DNA of 64,000 nucleotides from Bacillus massilinigeriensis. GTDB taxonomy: Bacteria; Bacillota; Bacilli; Bacillales; Cytobacillaceae. The translations under genes were made by a program, and so were the position numbers. The notes beneath the pieces are model-generated. The model had not been told where the DNA came from, made no database searches, and saw only the letters and a list, made by a program, of their open reading frames with translations. The stretch spans positions 2,301,238-2,365,237 of the forward strand of contig NZ_LT630337.1 in NCBI RefSeq assembly GCF_900117315.1. Reading direction: 5' to 3'. Shown here piece after piece: positions 26,668-35,932 of the stretch (within the stretch, counting starts at the first letter, position 1; each line of letters starts with the position of its first letter).

Positions 26668-27456
26668 ATGACTCAATTTCAAGCCTTATTTCTAGATATC
26701 GATGGTACAATTATTAAGCCCGACCATACGATTGAGGATTCAACAAAAAAAGCGATTTTCTCTGCACAAGATAAAGGGATTGAAGTTTTCTTAGCAACAG
26801 GAAGACCTCTCCATGAAATCATGGATATCGCAGAAATGTTACAAATTCAATCTTTAATCGGTTACAATGGAGCTTTTGCCGTCTATAAAAAGAAAGAACT
26901 TTTCAAAGAACCGATGAAGGAGTCTTCTGTAGAGAAATTTATTAATATCGCGGATGAAAACAATCATGAATTGGTGCTCTATACAAGAAATAAAAATTAT
27001 TTTACAAATTTACATACTCCAAAGGTGATAAACTTTATTGATACCTTCCTTTTAAAAGAAAATGAATTATTTACTCCAAAGGTCATGGGTGATGTACTAG
27101 GAATTACACTAATGACCAATGATGAAAGGGAAGCAGCGTACTATACTGAAGAAGAGGGATTTCATTTAACTCAAGTCAACGTTGCTGGAATGCATAAATG
27201 TTTTGACATCATTCAGGAAAATGTAAATAAAGGGGTAGGTGTTAATAGAGTATTGGACCATCTTGGCATCCCTAAAGAGCATGCGATTGCCTTTGGTGAT
27301 GGTATGAACGATAAAGAAATGTTATCTTACGTTGGTGAAGGATTCGCAATGGGTAATTCAAATCCGGACTTATTTGCCTATGCTAAGCATAAAACAACAG
27401 AGGTAACCAACTCAGGGGTCTATAACGGTTTAAAATCACTTGGACTTGTTGACTAA
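26668..27456 (+). CDS. HAD-superfamily phosphatase, Cof type
   Basis: A 262-residue HAD hydrolase (type IIB cap), probably acting on sugar phosphates, FMN or PLP-like substrates. Motif I LDIDGTI (nucleophile Asp), motif II FLATGR, motif III Lys in the KGVGVNRVLDHLG region and motif IV GDGMNDKEM are all present. The start is uncertain: the ATG at 26668 or a GTG at 26656; neither has an ideal ribosome site. Single gene with a bidirectional terminator after it. Confidence 0.88.
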   Translation: MTQFQALFLDIDGTIIKPDHTIEDSTKKAIFSAQDKGIEVFLATGRPLHEIMDIAEMLQIQSLIGYNGAFAVYKKKELFKEPMKESSVEKFINIADENNHELVLYTRNKNYFTNLHTPKVINFIDTFLLKENELFTPKVMGDVLGITLMTNDEREAAYYTEEEGFHLTQVNVAGMHKCFDIIQENVNKGVGVNRVLDHLGIPKEHAIAFGDGMNDKEMLSYVGEGFAMGNSNPDLFAYAKHKTTEVTNSGVYNGLKSLGLVD

Positions 27457-27476
27457 TTGCATGAAATAATGGAGAA

Positions 27477-27516
27477 AACAAAAGCAGAGATGCATGGACA
27501 TTTCTGCTTTTGTTTT
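27477..27516. terminator. Bidirectional terminator between the HAD and GGDEF genes
   Basis: AACAAAAGCAGAGATG and CATTTCTGCTTTTGTT pair with one mismatch around a short loop; T-runs on both strands. It separates two convergent genes. Confidence 0.85.
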
Positions 27517-27519
27517 TAT

Positions 27520-30261
27520 TTAAAGCTGTAAACTTTCTTTATTATCATATACACTATACCGGTTACGTCCATGGTTTTTTGACTCATAGAGGGCCTTGTC
27601 TGCCATCCTGATAATTTCATCGGGTGTTGTTAAGGTACTCGGTATTACCGTTGCTACCCCTAGACTACATGTAACGTAAGGGCTTACCTTGGATGCTACA
27701 TGTGGAATCTCTAAAGATTCGATGGCAGCGCGAATTCTTTCCGCTACAAATTCTCCTCCTTCCTCGGTTGTTTCTGGAAGAATAATCGCAAACTCCTCCC
27801 CGCCATATCTGCACACCACATCGGATGGTCTTTTGATTGTCTCTTTAATCGTTTGTGCAACCTTAATTAAACACTCATCCCCTCGTTGATGACCGTATGT
27901 GTCATTAAACTTTTTAAAACGATCAATATCTAACATAATTAAGGTCAGGGGTTTAGAGCTCCTTGAACAACGATTCCATTCTCTTTCAATGGTTTCATCA
28001 AAATATCTACGATTCGATATATTCGTTAACCCATCGATAAGAGAGGCTTCCTTTAGGTCCTGTTCGATTTTTTTCTGGGTTGTTATATCCTTAAACTGCC
28101 ATAGAAATCCATCAAATTTATTATTTGTGAAAATTGGAATGGCATCCCGACTGATGACTCGCCCATCCAATAATGCCCATTCCTCTTCTAATACCATTTC
28201 CCTATTTTTTATAATTTCCCTTGTCCTTTTGTCATACAATGCTTGTTCAAAAAAGACCATCTTCGTGTTTCTATGTTCTTTATCCCATCCCTCACCAAGA
28301 TCTACAAGGTGGGGGTCTCCGAACATATCAGTGAATTGTTCATTAATTAGTAATAGCTTATTGTCTTTATCCTCGGCTAATATTCCGTATGGTAAATGTG
28401 AAATTAAGGTTTCTAGCCTTGCAGTGGTTTGTTTTACTCTTTCTTCCATTGTCACTCGCTCTGTAATATTCCTACAAGTCGTGACTATGTTACGAATTTC
28501 ACCATCACTTTCAATTACAGGAGTCGCCCTAAATTCCAGATTAATCCACCCATTTTCCCCTTTCCACCGAAATTCTGTTTGAAGGGTTTTTTTATTCTTC
28601 AGCATATTTTGAAATGCTTGATTTACTGATTCGCAATCCTCTGGATGAACATACTTTATCGGATATCCTTCGTCATTAACATCTGGGAGCTCCTTCATAA
28701 TACTTCCAAAAGAAGGAGATACATAGAGAATGTTAAAATCTCTATCAATTAGTCCGACAACATCCGTGATATTATCAGCAATCAATCGATACTTCTTTTC
28801 ACTTTCTTGTAATTTAATAGAGTCAAGGTGACCCTTAATTGCACCACCGATATTTGCAGCAGCAGCCATTAAAATCATTTCTTCATTGGTATTCCAAGTC
28901 TTCTCTTGAATGGAATCACTAAAACCGATAAAACCCCAGAATTCCTCTCGAATAAAGATGGGAACGACCAGGACTGATTTGATTTTTACCATTTTTAATA
29001 GTTTTTGTTCTTTTTCAGAAAACATTTGAAGCGGTCCATTGATGGAATTTCCTTCAGCTAGCCAATCAAACCAATTGGACTCCTTAAAAAGACTATAAGG
29101 CAAGTCCTGCATAATTGATTTATCTATATAAGGAATCGCATTGTTATTCACCCATTCAAAACAAAGGTTCATCGTTTCTTCCTGATTAGAAGCCCGCTTA
29201 TTTTCAAAGACGTACACATGATCAACAGGAATGGACTTCCCGATTATTCCCAACGCTTCTTTTATAGCATCTACTGGATTTTCAGCGGTTAATAGCCTAC
29301 TCATTCCTTCATAAACAGCATTGAATAATTTTTCCTGTTTTTTGATCATCTCTTCCGTTCTCTTATGTTCCGTAATATCACGGATACTGGATAAAATAAG
29401 CTGGTCATTATTTATTGAAATCAGAGTAGCGCTAACTTCAACGATAATTTCCTCTCCACTTTTACAAAGATACCTTCTCTCTCCAAGAAAATCACGGTTC
29501 TTCTTCACCACGCTCTCGATATTTGCTTCAACACTTTTATCATCTGCAACTATGACCTTTTTAATGGAAAAATTAATTAGCTCATCTTCTTCATAACCAA
29601 GCATTTTACAAAATAATTCATTCGTTTCCACAATCTTTTTGGTTTCAGGGTGGAACGCAAAGATTCCTTCTGTCGATTGCTTGACCATGGCGCGATATCT
29701 TTCTTCACTCTCAAACAGTTTCCCTTGTAGCTTTTTCACTTCACTAAGCTCATTCTTTAACTGAAAGCGAGTGGCTTCTGAGTTTTTAGATTCATATATG
29801 ATGATTGAACCAAACATCATGAAAAAAAGTAAAAAATAGAGGCTATCAAATGGTTGCCATTGAGTAAAAAACTCCCTTCCATGTAACCTAATGATCGTCA
29901 CAAAAATACTGCCACTTCCAGCAATACTAATTAAGACATTAATCCATTCCCTATAGGAAAGACTGATAAATATTGGTAAAATAACAAAAAACAGATTAAT
30001 ATAATTGGAATGAAATATATTAATTAAAAGTAAATCTAACATTAATAAAAATGTAATGATATACATTGTTGATTTAATAAATTTTCTCTTCCTAACAAAA
30101 ATAGTAATGGTCAATAATGGAAGCAACGAGGTTAAAATCATTACCTTTGCAAAGGAAAAATTAAATAAAAATAGATTTAATATGAAATCAATAGAAAGAA
30201 ATAACCAAAGTAATAAGATTACTCGTCTATTTTGTTTGTGTATAAGGGTTAAATCATCCAT
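27520..30261 (-). CDS. Multidomain diguanylate cyclase (5-TM, PAS, GAF, PAS, PAS, GGDEF)
   Basis: A 913-residue membrane signalling protein that should make cyclic di-GMP. Order: about five transmembrane helices (residues 10-155), PAS1 (YRAMVKQSTEGIFAFHPETK), a GAF domain (about 310-470), PAS2 (YRLIADNITDVVGLIDRDF), PAS3 (LISHLPYGILAEDKDNKLL), then GGDEF with RYGGEEFAIILPE near residue 825. GGEEF is an active-site form. No EAL domain. ATG at 30261 with AAAGGTG upstream; the GTG three codons earlier has no ribosome site. A second cyclase lies 1 kb away. Confidence 0.88.
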   Translation of the reverse strand: MDDLTLIHKQNRRVILLLWLFLSIDFILNLFLFNFSFAKVMILTSLLPLLTITIFVRKRKFIKSTMYIITFLLMLDLLLINIFHSNYINLFFVILPIFISLSYREWINVLISIAGSGSIFVTIIRLHGREFFTQWQPFDSLYFLLFFMMFGSIIIYESKNSEATRFQLKNELSEVKKLQGKLFESEERYRAMVKQSTEGIFAFHPETKKIVETNELFCKMLGYEEDELINFSIKKVIVADDKSVEANIESVVKKNRDFLGERRYLCKSGEEIIVEVSATLISINNDQLILSSIRDITEHKRTEEMIKKQEKLFNAVYEGMSRLLTAENPVDAIKEALGIIGKSIPVDHVYVFENKRASNQEETMNLCFEWVNNNAIPYIDKSIMQDLPYSLFKESNWFDWLAEGNSINGPLQMFSEKEQKLLKMVKIKSVLVVPIFIREEFWGFIGFSDSIQEKTWNTNEEMILMAAAANIGGAIKGHLDSIKLQESEKKYRLIADNITDVVGLIDRDFNILYVSPSFGSIMKELPDVNDEGYPIKYVHPEDCESVNQAFQNMLKNKKTLQTEFRWKGENGWINLEFRATPVIESDGEIRNIVTTCRNITERVTMEERVKQTTARLETLISHLPYGILAEDKDNKLLLINEQFTDMFGDPHLVDLGEGWDKEHRNTKMVFFEQALYDKRTREIIKNREMVLEEEWALLDGRVISRDAIPIFTNNKFDGFLWQFKDITTQKKIEQDLKEASLIDGLTNISNRRYFDETIEREWNRCSRSSKPLTLIMLDIDRFKKFNDTYGHQRGDECLIKVAQTIKETIKRPSDVVCRYGGEEFAIILPETTEEGGEFVAERIRAAIESLEIPHVASKVSPYVTCSLGVATVIPSTLTTPDEIIRMADKALYESKNHGRNRYSVYDNKESLQL

Positions 30262-30331
30262 ATTATCCACCTTTCTTTATTAAATTTTACTATGATAATT
30301 ATTTAATACTATTTCCATTTTTGAACACTTC

Positions 30332-30351
30332 AGCAAACTTATATGTTTGCT
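30332..30351. repeat. Inverted repeat upstream of the HMCES-type gene
   Basis: AGCAAAC-TTATAT-GTTTGCT is a perfect 7-bp-arm palindrome about 125 bp before the start. It resembles an operator but does not match the Bacillus LexA box (GAAC-N4-GTTC). A regulator cannot be named. Confidence 0.35.
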
Positions 30352-30474
30352 TAGATGAAGGAAATGAATAATGGTTGTAAAGGAAGAGTTTTGGCGATAC
30401 TATCACCCATTCAAAAGATTTTTTAATATAACATTTTCTATACATCTACAAAATATAAAGGAGGTTTTTTTTCT

Positions 30475-31149
30475 ATGTGTGGTAGGTTTACATTAACAGC
30501 ATCCATTGAAGAAATAGCTAATCGCTTTGAGGCCATCTTCACCTTTTTAGAAGATGATTACTCACCTAGCTATAACATAGCTCCATCACAATCCGTCATG
30601 GCTGTTATTAATAATGGGAAAGAGAACAAAATGGGTTTTTTACGTTGGGGGCTTGTTCCTCCATGGGCAAAGGATTTATCAATCGGTTATAAATTAATCA
30701 ATGCTCGAGCTGAAACCCTTGGAGAAAAACCTAGCTTTCGAAGCGCATTTCGAAAGAAACGATGCTTGATCGTTGCAGACTCCTTTTATGAATGGAAACG
30801 AGAAGGAAAAGAGAAAACACCGATGCGCATACGCTTGAAATCCGAAGAGTTATTTGCCATGGCAGGGATTTGGGAGCAATGGAAATCCCCATCTGGTGAA
30901 TCGATTTTTTCCTGCTCAGTGATAACTACAGAGGCCAACCCTCTTATGAAACCCATTCATGATCGTATGCCGGTCATATTAAAAAGAGAGGATGAAAAGG
31001 CATGGCTGGATAGGTCTTTAACGGACCCTCAACAACTTAGCCTCTTCTTAAAGCCATATGACAAGGAATTGATGGAAGCATATGAGGTTTCCTCACTCGT
31101 TAATTCACCGAAAAACAATTCCATTGAGTTAATTCAGAAAATATGTTGA
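30475..31149 (+). CDS. SOS response-associated peptidase (HMCES/YedK family)
   Basis: A 224-residue protein that shields abasic sites in single-stranded DNA by forming a covalent thiazolidine link through its N-terminal Cys2 (MCGRFTL, after Met removal). Also visible are NIAPSQ, WGLVPPWAK, NARAETL (Glu), and HDRMPVIL (His). AAAGGAGG precedes the ATG. A close YoqW/YobE relative in B. subtilis. Single gene, likely a housekeeping copy. Confidence 0.92.
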   Translation: MCGRFTLTASIEEIANRFEAIFTFLEDDYSPSYNIAPSQSVMAVINNGKENKMGFLRWGLVPPWAKDLSIGYKLINARAETLGEKPSFRSAFRKKRCLIVADSFYEWKREGKEKTPMRIRLKSEELFAMAGIWEQWKSPSGESIFSCSVITTEANPLMKPIHDRMPVILKREDEKAWLDRSLTDPQQLSLFLKPYDKELMEAYEVSSLVNSPKNNSIELIQKIC

Positions 31150-31159
31150 TTAATTTAGA

Positions 31160-31194
31160 CCAGGCAGAGTTTATACTTCACACACTCTGCCTGG
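31160..31194 (+). terminator. Hairpin after the HMCES-type gene
   Basis: CCAGGCAGAG and CTCTGCCTGG, ten-bp stem; T-rich sequence follows at some distance. Confidence 0.7.
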
Positions 31195-31259
31195 CCTTAA
31201 TCTTTTATAAGACGCTTAATTGCCCAGAATCTCTTCAATTCTAAGCAACGATCTCTTTA

Positions 31260-32327
31260 TCAATTAGTACCAACTTGATTCCGACCGTTCTTTTTCGCTT
31301 TGTAAAGGGCAAGGTCGGCTCGTTTGATTATACTTGTTGCCTGCTCATTCTTTTGCAGCTCTGCCACACCAAAACTACATGTAATATAGCCTATTGTGTT
31401 GTGCTTGTGGCCCGCGATGGTTTCTCTCATTCTTTCCGCTAGAACAACTCCATCCTGAAGATTCTTTCTTGTAGCAATTACTAGAAATTCCTCTCCGCCC
31501 CAGCGTCCAAAATAGTCCGTATCCCGAATATTCTCACGTACTGTTTGTGACAATTCCTTCAATACCCTATCCCCAACATCATGTCCATACGTGTCATTGA
31601 CTATTTTAAAATGATCGATATCAAATAAAATAACCGACAAAGTGGTTTGACTTCTTCTAGACTTTTCAATTTCTTCATTTAACTGCTGTTCAAGCATTCG
31701 TCTATTCGGTAAGTTCGTTAAGTAGTCTGTATTAGCCCTCTTTTGAGAAACTTCTGCTTCAAGATAAATTTCTATAATTCTATGAAAATAGTTAATAGCA
31801 ATGATTGTTGCCAAGCTGGAAAAATAATATTGTATTAAGGTATAAATCGTAGAGGGATTCACAAGATTACTGAAAAACACGTGATAGAACCCTAATACTA
31901 CACTAAAAGAAAAGACCACTAATGAAAAAATTAAGGCAACTGCCCCTCTAAAGGTAAAGTAAAAAAAGATAAATAACAATGGAGTCCAATAGGAGACCGG
32001 CCCTAAAAGATTATTTCCATTCACCCCAAGATAATGGATGATTGATTCATGCATTCCATATAGAAAGGAAAAGACGGCTATCGTACATGCTGCAATCTCC
32101 ACAATATCCAATCGATTTCTTATTACAAGGAGAAATAGATAACAAAAGGAAAGTCCAAAAAACAGAACTAAACAAATGACCATTCTTGATGAGGTGAAAA
32201 ACTCATTTTTAAACCCGTAAAAAAATACGATAAAAAATGTAAAAAGTAACACTGGTAGAACAACTAGATAAATTTTCCTTTTTAATTCTGAAAAAGCTGG
32301 ATGGTTATACAACCATGATTCTTTCAA
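31260..32327 (-). CDS. Membrane-bound diguanylate cyclase
   Basis: A 355-residue protein: six or seven hydrophobic helices (residues 15-190), then a GGDEF domain with DYLTNLPNRRMLEQQL, DIDHFKIVNDTYGHDVGD and the active-site loop GRWGGEEFLVIATR. It should make cyclic di-GMP, with the membrane part acting as sensor. It shares the neighbourhood with the larger cyclase at 27520. Confidence 0.9.
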   Translation of the reverse strand: MKESWLYNHPAFSELKRKIYLVVLPVLLFTFFIVFFYGFKNEFFTSSRMVICLVLFFGLSFCYLFLLVIRNRLDIVEIAACTIAVFSFLYGMHESIIHYLGVNGNNLLGPVSYWTPLLFIFFYFTFRGAVALIFSLVVFSFSVVLGFYHVFFSNLVNPSTIYTLIQYYFSSLATIIAINYFHRIIEIYLEAEVSQKRANTDYLTNLPNRRMLEQQLNEEIEKSRRSQTTLSVILFDIDHFKIVNDTYGHDVGDRVLKELSQTVRENIRDTDYFGRWGGEEFLVIATRKNLQDGVVLAERMRETIAGHKHNTIGYITCSFGVAELQKNEQATSIIKRADLALYKAKKNGRNQVGTN

Positions 32328-32532
32328 CTCTTCATCACCCTCTAATTAGTGACCATTTCTTCACTTATAATTATATCACTATCGCTATTGTGCTCTTTGT
32401 TAGAAAGATGGAGAATATTCAAATATTTCCGTATGAAAAAAAACACGAAACAGGTTCAACAAGGACTTACACCCGTTCGTGTTTATGTAACCTATTTTCC
32501 TTTTCCTATAGAGGAGTTAAAAATGAGATATC

Positions 32533-32886
32533 TTAGAAGTCATTCCAAGTAATGTCTAACGTAAGCATTCTCTCATTCTTCCTCTTAGCAGAAAACCCTT
32601 TGGGTAATTCTTTTGTTGCCAGCTGGGGATGAAACATACATACTAAATCCTTGTGGTAACCAAACAGGCGACAGGTTTCTGGTCTTGCAGAATAAATTCC
32701 GCATTGATTTTTATCTAAATCATAGAAAATGCAAGTTCCGAAATGCCTGTTTTGACTTTGAAGCTGCGTCCGAAGCTTTGGTGGCATAGATTTTACTTTT
32801 TTTCTAATTTTTTTGAGCTCTTGCTCTGTCACCGGGACAGGGCCGCAGCATAATCCTTTGCAATTCTGACATTGTAAAGCTTCCAT
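32533..32886 (-). CDS. YkgJ-family cysteine-cluster protein
   Basis: A 117-residue protein with the Cys pattern of the YkgJ/zinc-or-Fe-S cluster family: CQNCKGLCCGPVPVT at the N-terminus, then CIFYDLDKNQCGIYSARPETCRLFGYHKDLVC. The Cys residues presumably bind zinc or an Fe-S cluster. Function unknown. It lies 56 bp downstream of the LOG-family gene, on the same strand. Confidence 0.85.
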   Translation of the reverse strand: MEALQCQNCKGLCCGPVPVTEQELKKIRKKVKSMPPKLRTQLQSQNRHFGTCIFYDLDKNQCGIYSARPETCRLFGYHKDLVCMFHPQLATKELPKGFSAKRKNERMLTLDITWNDF

Positions 32887-32942
32887 TTTCTCCCCTCATT
32901 TACATTGATTTTAACTCATTTATTTAGCTAGTTGCTGGTCAA

Positions 32943-33527
32943 TTATTTTTTCCTTCTTTCATTCCATTTTGGTTGAAAGTTCATTTTATAGTTTTTGATT
33001 CGTTCAATTAGGATGGCCGGATCCTTTTCTATTAATATTAAATCATCCTTATATTCCTTTCTTAAAAAACCTTGATTAATCATATGGTCAAAAAGAGAAT
33101 ATAACGGCTCATAATAATGATTGATACTTAACAACGCACATGGTTTTTCATGATAACCTAGCTGTGCCCAAGTGTAGACTTCAAACCATTCCTCCATCGT
33201 CCCTGCACCGCCGGGTAATGCGATAAACGCATCAGCATGTTCTGCCATCATTGCCTTTCTTTCATGCATATCTTTTACTATATGAAGTTCGGTTAAATGG
33301 TGATGAGCAATTTCGACATCCTGCAGACTTTTTGGAATTACCCCAATGACGCAGCCCCCGTTTTCGAGAACACCATCTGCCACTGCACCCATGCAACCGA
33401 CAGTCGATCCACCATAAACCAAGGTTATTCCCTCTGCAGCAAGGATTTCACCAAGTCTCCTTGCCTCTTTCATATAAATTGGATTATTTCCTGGACTTGA
33501 TCCACAAAAAACAGCAACTGATTTCAT
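32943..33527 (-). CDS. yvdD: LOG-family nucleotide 5'-monophosphate phosphoribohydrolase-like protein
   Basis: A Rossmann-fold protein of the LOG (lonely guy)/TIGR00730 family. LOG enzymes cleave the ribose-phosphate from cytokinin or purine nucleotides; bacterial relatives are multifunctional purine-nucleotide hydrolases. The motif PGGAGTMEEWFEVYTWAQLGYH carries the PGGxGTxxE signature. Start: ATG ATG follow a TTG; I use the second ATG at 33527, which has GGGGAGG at the best spacing. B. subtilis YvdD is the likely orthologue. Confidence 0.88.
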   Translation of the reverse strand: MKSVAVFCGSSPGNNPIYMKEARRLGEILAAEGITLVYGGSTVGCMGAVADGVLENGGCVIGVIPKSLQDVEIAHHHLTELHIVKDMHERKAMMAEHADAFIALPGGAGTMEEWFEVYTWAQLGYHEKPCALLSINHYYEPLYSLFDHMINQGFLRKEYKDDLILIEKDPAILIERIKNYKMNFQPKWNERRKK

Positions 33528-33533
33528 CATCAA

Positions 33534-33861
33534 TCCTCCCCTTTTTCATCGTTGTTTTCCCATTCTAACATAGGATTCTGTTAGAAATAATCATATTTTT
33601 ATCCAAAAATGAAATAATTTCACTGATAAAAATGACAACATCAAACATAATTCTACAGAATAGTCGGAATGAAACGAACCTCTATTGACAAAGTTCTTAC
33701 TTTTAGTGTTATATCTCCATTATCCGACAACAAGAGCGCAGGAAATGTCTAGTCCTGCGCTTTCCCAAGAAATAATATCAGATATTTCTGAACAAAATTA
33801 GCATCCTCCATTTGGGACCCCTCAACTGAGAAAGGGGCATTCTAACAGGGAATACCACTTT
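33534..33861. other. Intergenic region with a hairpin
   Basis: About 330 bp between the LOG and BASS genes. A hairpin GCGCAGGA/TCCTGCGC at 33735-33761 may terminate the BASS transcript, but lacks a T-run. No gene seen. Confidence 0.4.
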
Positions 33862-34827
33862 TTATCCAGTTTGTTGAAGATTATAAACCTTTTTACTATA
33901 ATATCGATCAACCATCAAACCATATAAGGAAGCAAGCACCTGTTGAAAGAGCATGCCTATAATAACAGGAATCGCAACGGGTGCAGGAAAATAGGATACA
34001 GCAAGGACTGCACCAGCACTGATATTTCTCATTCCGCCAGTAAAGGTTAAAGCAACCACCGCTTCCCGATCCTTTAAAATAAACCTTCCGATTAGGAATG
34101 AGAACAAATAACCTGTAAAGGCAATACATAATACTGTTATAGCAATGATAATTAATTTCCCATCGACATTCTTTAAGTAGGGAGATACAATCGCGCCATT
34201 AATCATAACAACCAACCCAATCCCAATCTTTGAAAATGGGGCGAGGTGTTTTCCGAGATCGGTAGCGACCTTCCCTTTTGTCATCTGATTCAAAAGCATT
34301 CCAAGTATGGATGGGAGAACAACCATTCCAATTAACCCCTTCATCATACTTAAAACATCCATCTCAACCTTTGAGCCAACCAAAATAGAAAGAGTAAATG
34401 GCACGATTAAAGGTGATAAAAGAGTATCCAGCAAAATAATGGATAGTGTAAAAGGAATGTTCCCCCGGTAAATTGACACCCAAATAAAGCTTGATATCCC
34501 CGTTGGAATCGCCATGGCAAGAACGAGACCTGTTATTGTAAGTAAATCATCACGAAACACAAAATGTCCCACACCCCAAGCCCATAAAGGCATCAAAATG
34601 TGTAAAATAATAAAGGCAATACACAGTGGCATCGGATGTGTAAATGCCTCCTTTAATGACCGGAAATTTGAGCTTAAACTACCCGAAAAGGTCATAAAGG
34701 CAAATATCCACGGAATCAATGGAGAAAAATCTTTTAAATATGTCGATAACAGCACTCCAATAACCAAGCTTGTTGGAGTGATTAGAGGCATGATCTTTTC
34801 CAGCTGTCTATTTAACTTTTGTAACAC
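33862..34827 (-). CDS. Bile acid:sodium symporter family (BASS) transporter
   Basis: A 321-residue, about ten-helix transporter of the BASS/SBF family, which imports organic anions such as pantoate, ketoacids or sulfate conjugates with Na+. Visible pieces: ITPTSLVIGVLLSTYLK, PTGISSFIWVSIYRGN and TFTGGMRNISAGAVLAVSYFPAPVA, containing the cation-binding region. I place the start at GTG 34827, with AGGAG 10 bases upstream; the longer frame lacks a site. Substrate unknown. Confidence 0.82.
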   Translation of the reverse strand: MLQKLNRQLEKIMPLITPTSLVIGVLLSTYLKDFSPLIPWIFAFMTFSGSLSSNFRSLKEAFTHPMPLCIAFIILHILMPLWAWGVGHFVFRDDLLTITGLVLAMAIPTGISSFIWVSIYRGNIPFTLSIILLDTLLSPLIVPFTLSILVGSKVEMDVLSMMKGLIGMVVLPSILGMLLNQMTKGKVATDLGKHLAPFSKIGIGLVVMINGAIVSPYLKNVDGKLIIIAITVLCIAFTGYLFSFLIGRFILKDREAVVALTFTGGMRNISAGAVLAVSYFPAPVAIPVIIGMLFQQVLASLYGLMVDRYYSKKVYNLQQTG

Positions 34828-34903
34828 GATGAAATCGCTCCTACTAGTTTCATTAGTCCAATTAGAATACAATAATACAAGCAACCTCGCTAGAGTCAAA
34901 TCC

Positions 34904-35698
34904 CTATTTTACTTGAACTTTAGAGGTTTTGGCTATAAGTGGGCGATTATGGTTCCAGATTACTTCAACAGGCAATTCAAAAAAGCTGGATAATGTGGAG
35001 CTTGAAATCATATCAATGGTCTTGCCTGATGCAAAGACCCTCCCATTTCTTAGAAGTAAGGTCTTCTGAAAAATAGGCAGAATTTCTTCTACATGGTGAG
35101 TGACATATAGAATGGTTGGACCATTCTTACTTTCTCCAATTCTCTCAACCGTTTCAAGAAGTGCTTCTCTTGCAATAAAATCAAGTCCATTCGTTGGCTC
35201 GTCTAATATTAATATCTCGGGATCAGACATTAATGCCCTTGCTATTAGAACCCGTTGCCTCTCTCCTTGGGATAGGGTTTCATATAAACGGTCTGCATAT
35301 TCATAGCAGCCCAACTCCTTTAATAGAGAAATAGCTTTTTCTCTATTTTCTTCTGATGGAACCTCATAAAGGCCAATGGAAGCAAATGCACCACTTAACA
35401 CAATCTCAAAGGCATTATCTGTTGGATAAAACTTTTGCTGTAAAGACGAAGAGACAAGTCCAATTTTCTTACGAAGATCTTCTCCGAGCATCGTTTTACC
35501 AAATTCTTTATTTAGAACTTTGACTTTCCCTTTCGTTGGGAATTCATATGCGTTCAAGACGTTAAGTAAGGCCGTTTTCCCTGCACCATTCAAGCCAAAT
35601 ATTACCCAATGTTCCCCTTTATTCACCTTCCAATTGATATTCTCTAAAATCCACGACCCATCCCGCTTCAAGCACGTGTTTTCAAGCTGTATTATCAT
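34904..35698 (-). CDS. ylmA: Stand-alone ABC ATPase (YlmA/ModF-like)
   Basis: A single 264-residue ATP-binding cassette: Walker A FGLNGAGKTALLN, Q-loop, signature LSQGERQRVLIARALMSDPEILILDEPTNGLD with Walker B, and the switch His in THHVEEI. No permease gene adjoins it. Similar single ATPases (YlmA, ModF) are grouped with DNA-metabolism or unclear roles. It ends about 75 bp before the BASS gene on the same strand. Confidence 0.82.
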   Translation of the reverse strand: MIIQLENTCLKRDGSWILENINWKVNKGEHWVIFGLNGAGKTALLNVLNAYEFPTKGKVKVLNKEFGKTMLGEDLRKKIGLVSSSLQQKFYPTDNAFEIVLSGAFASIGLYEVPSEENREKAISLLKELGCYEYADRLYETLSQGERQRVLIARALMSDPEILILDEPTNGLDFIAREALLETVERIGESKNGPTILYVTHHVEEILPIFQKTLLLRNGRVFASGKTIDMISSSTLSSFFELPVEVIWNHNRPLIAKTSKVQVK

Positions 35699-35790
35699 AT
35701 CAAAACCCCCTCCAATTATTCCATCTTTAAGACCAACCTAAACTATGAAAATATTCTGTTATTTATCTATTATAACAATAAAATTAAAAA

Positions 35791-35839
35791 ATAGGGTGAC
35801 AGGCACCTTCCATTTTATGGAAGGTGCCTGTCACCCTAT
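35791..35839. repeat. Palindromic repeat, copy 1 (REP-like)
   Basis: GGTGACAGGCACCTTCCA, loop TTTTA, then the reverse complement; the outer bases ATAG/CTAT also pair. The same palindrome occurs at 37391-37431 and, with altered loop, at 43746-43786. It is placed before the start region of the secreted Tyr/Lys-rich protein. Confidence 0.9.
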
Positions 35840-35932
35840 TTGGAACAATGTACCAGAACATGTATTCTACAAAGCTGTTAAAATATTAATATAGTATCTA
35901 GTACATAGTACATACATCGGAGGAATTTAAAT

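Noticed and set aside
30332..30351. LexA (SOS) box before the HMCES-type gene
   Set aside because: The palindrome has a six-base centre and lacks the GAAC-N4-GTTC core.
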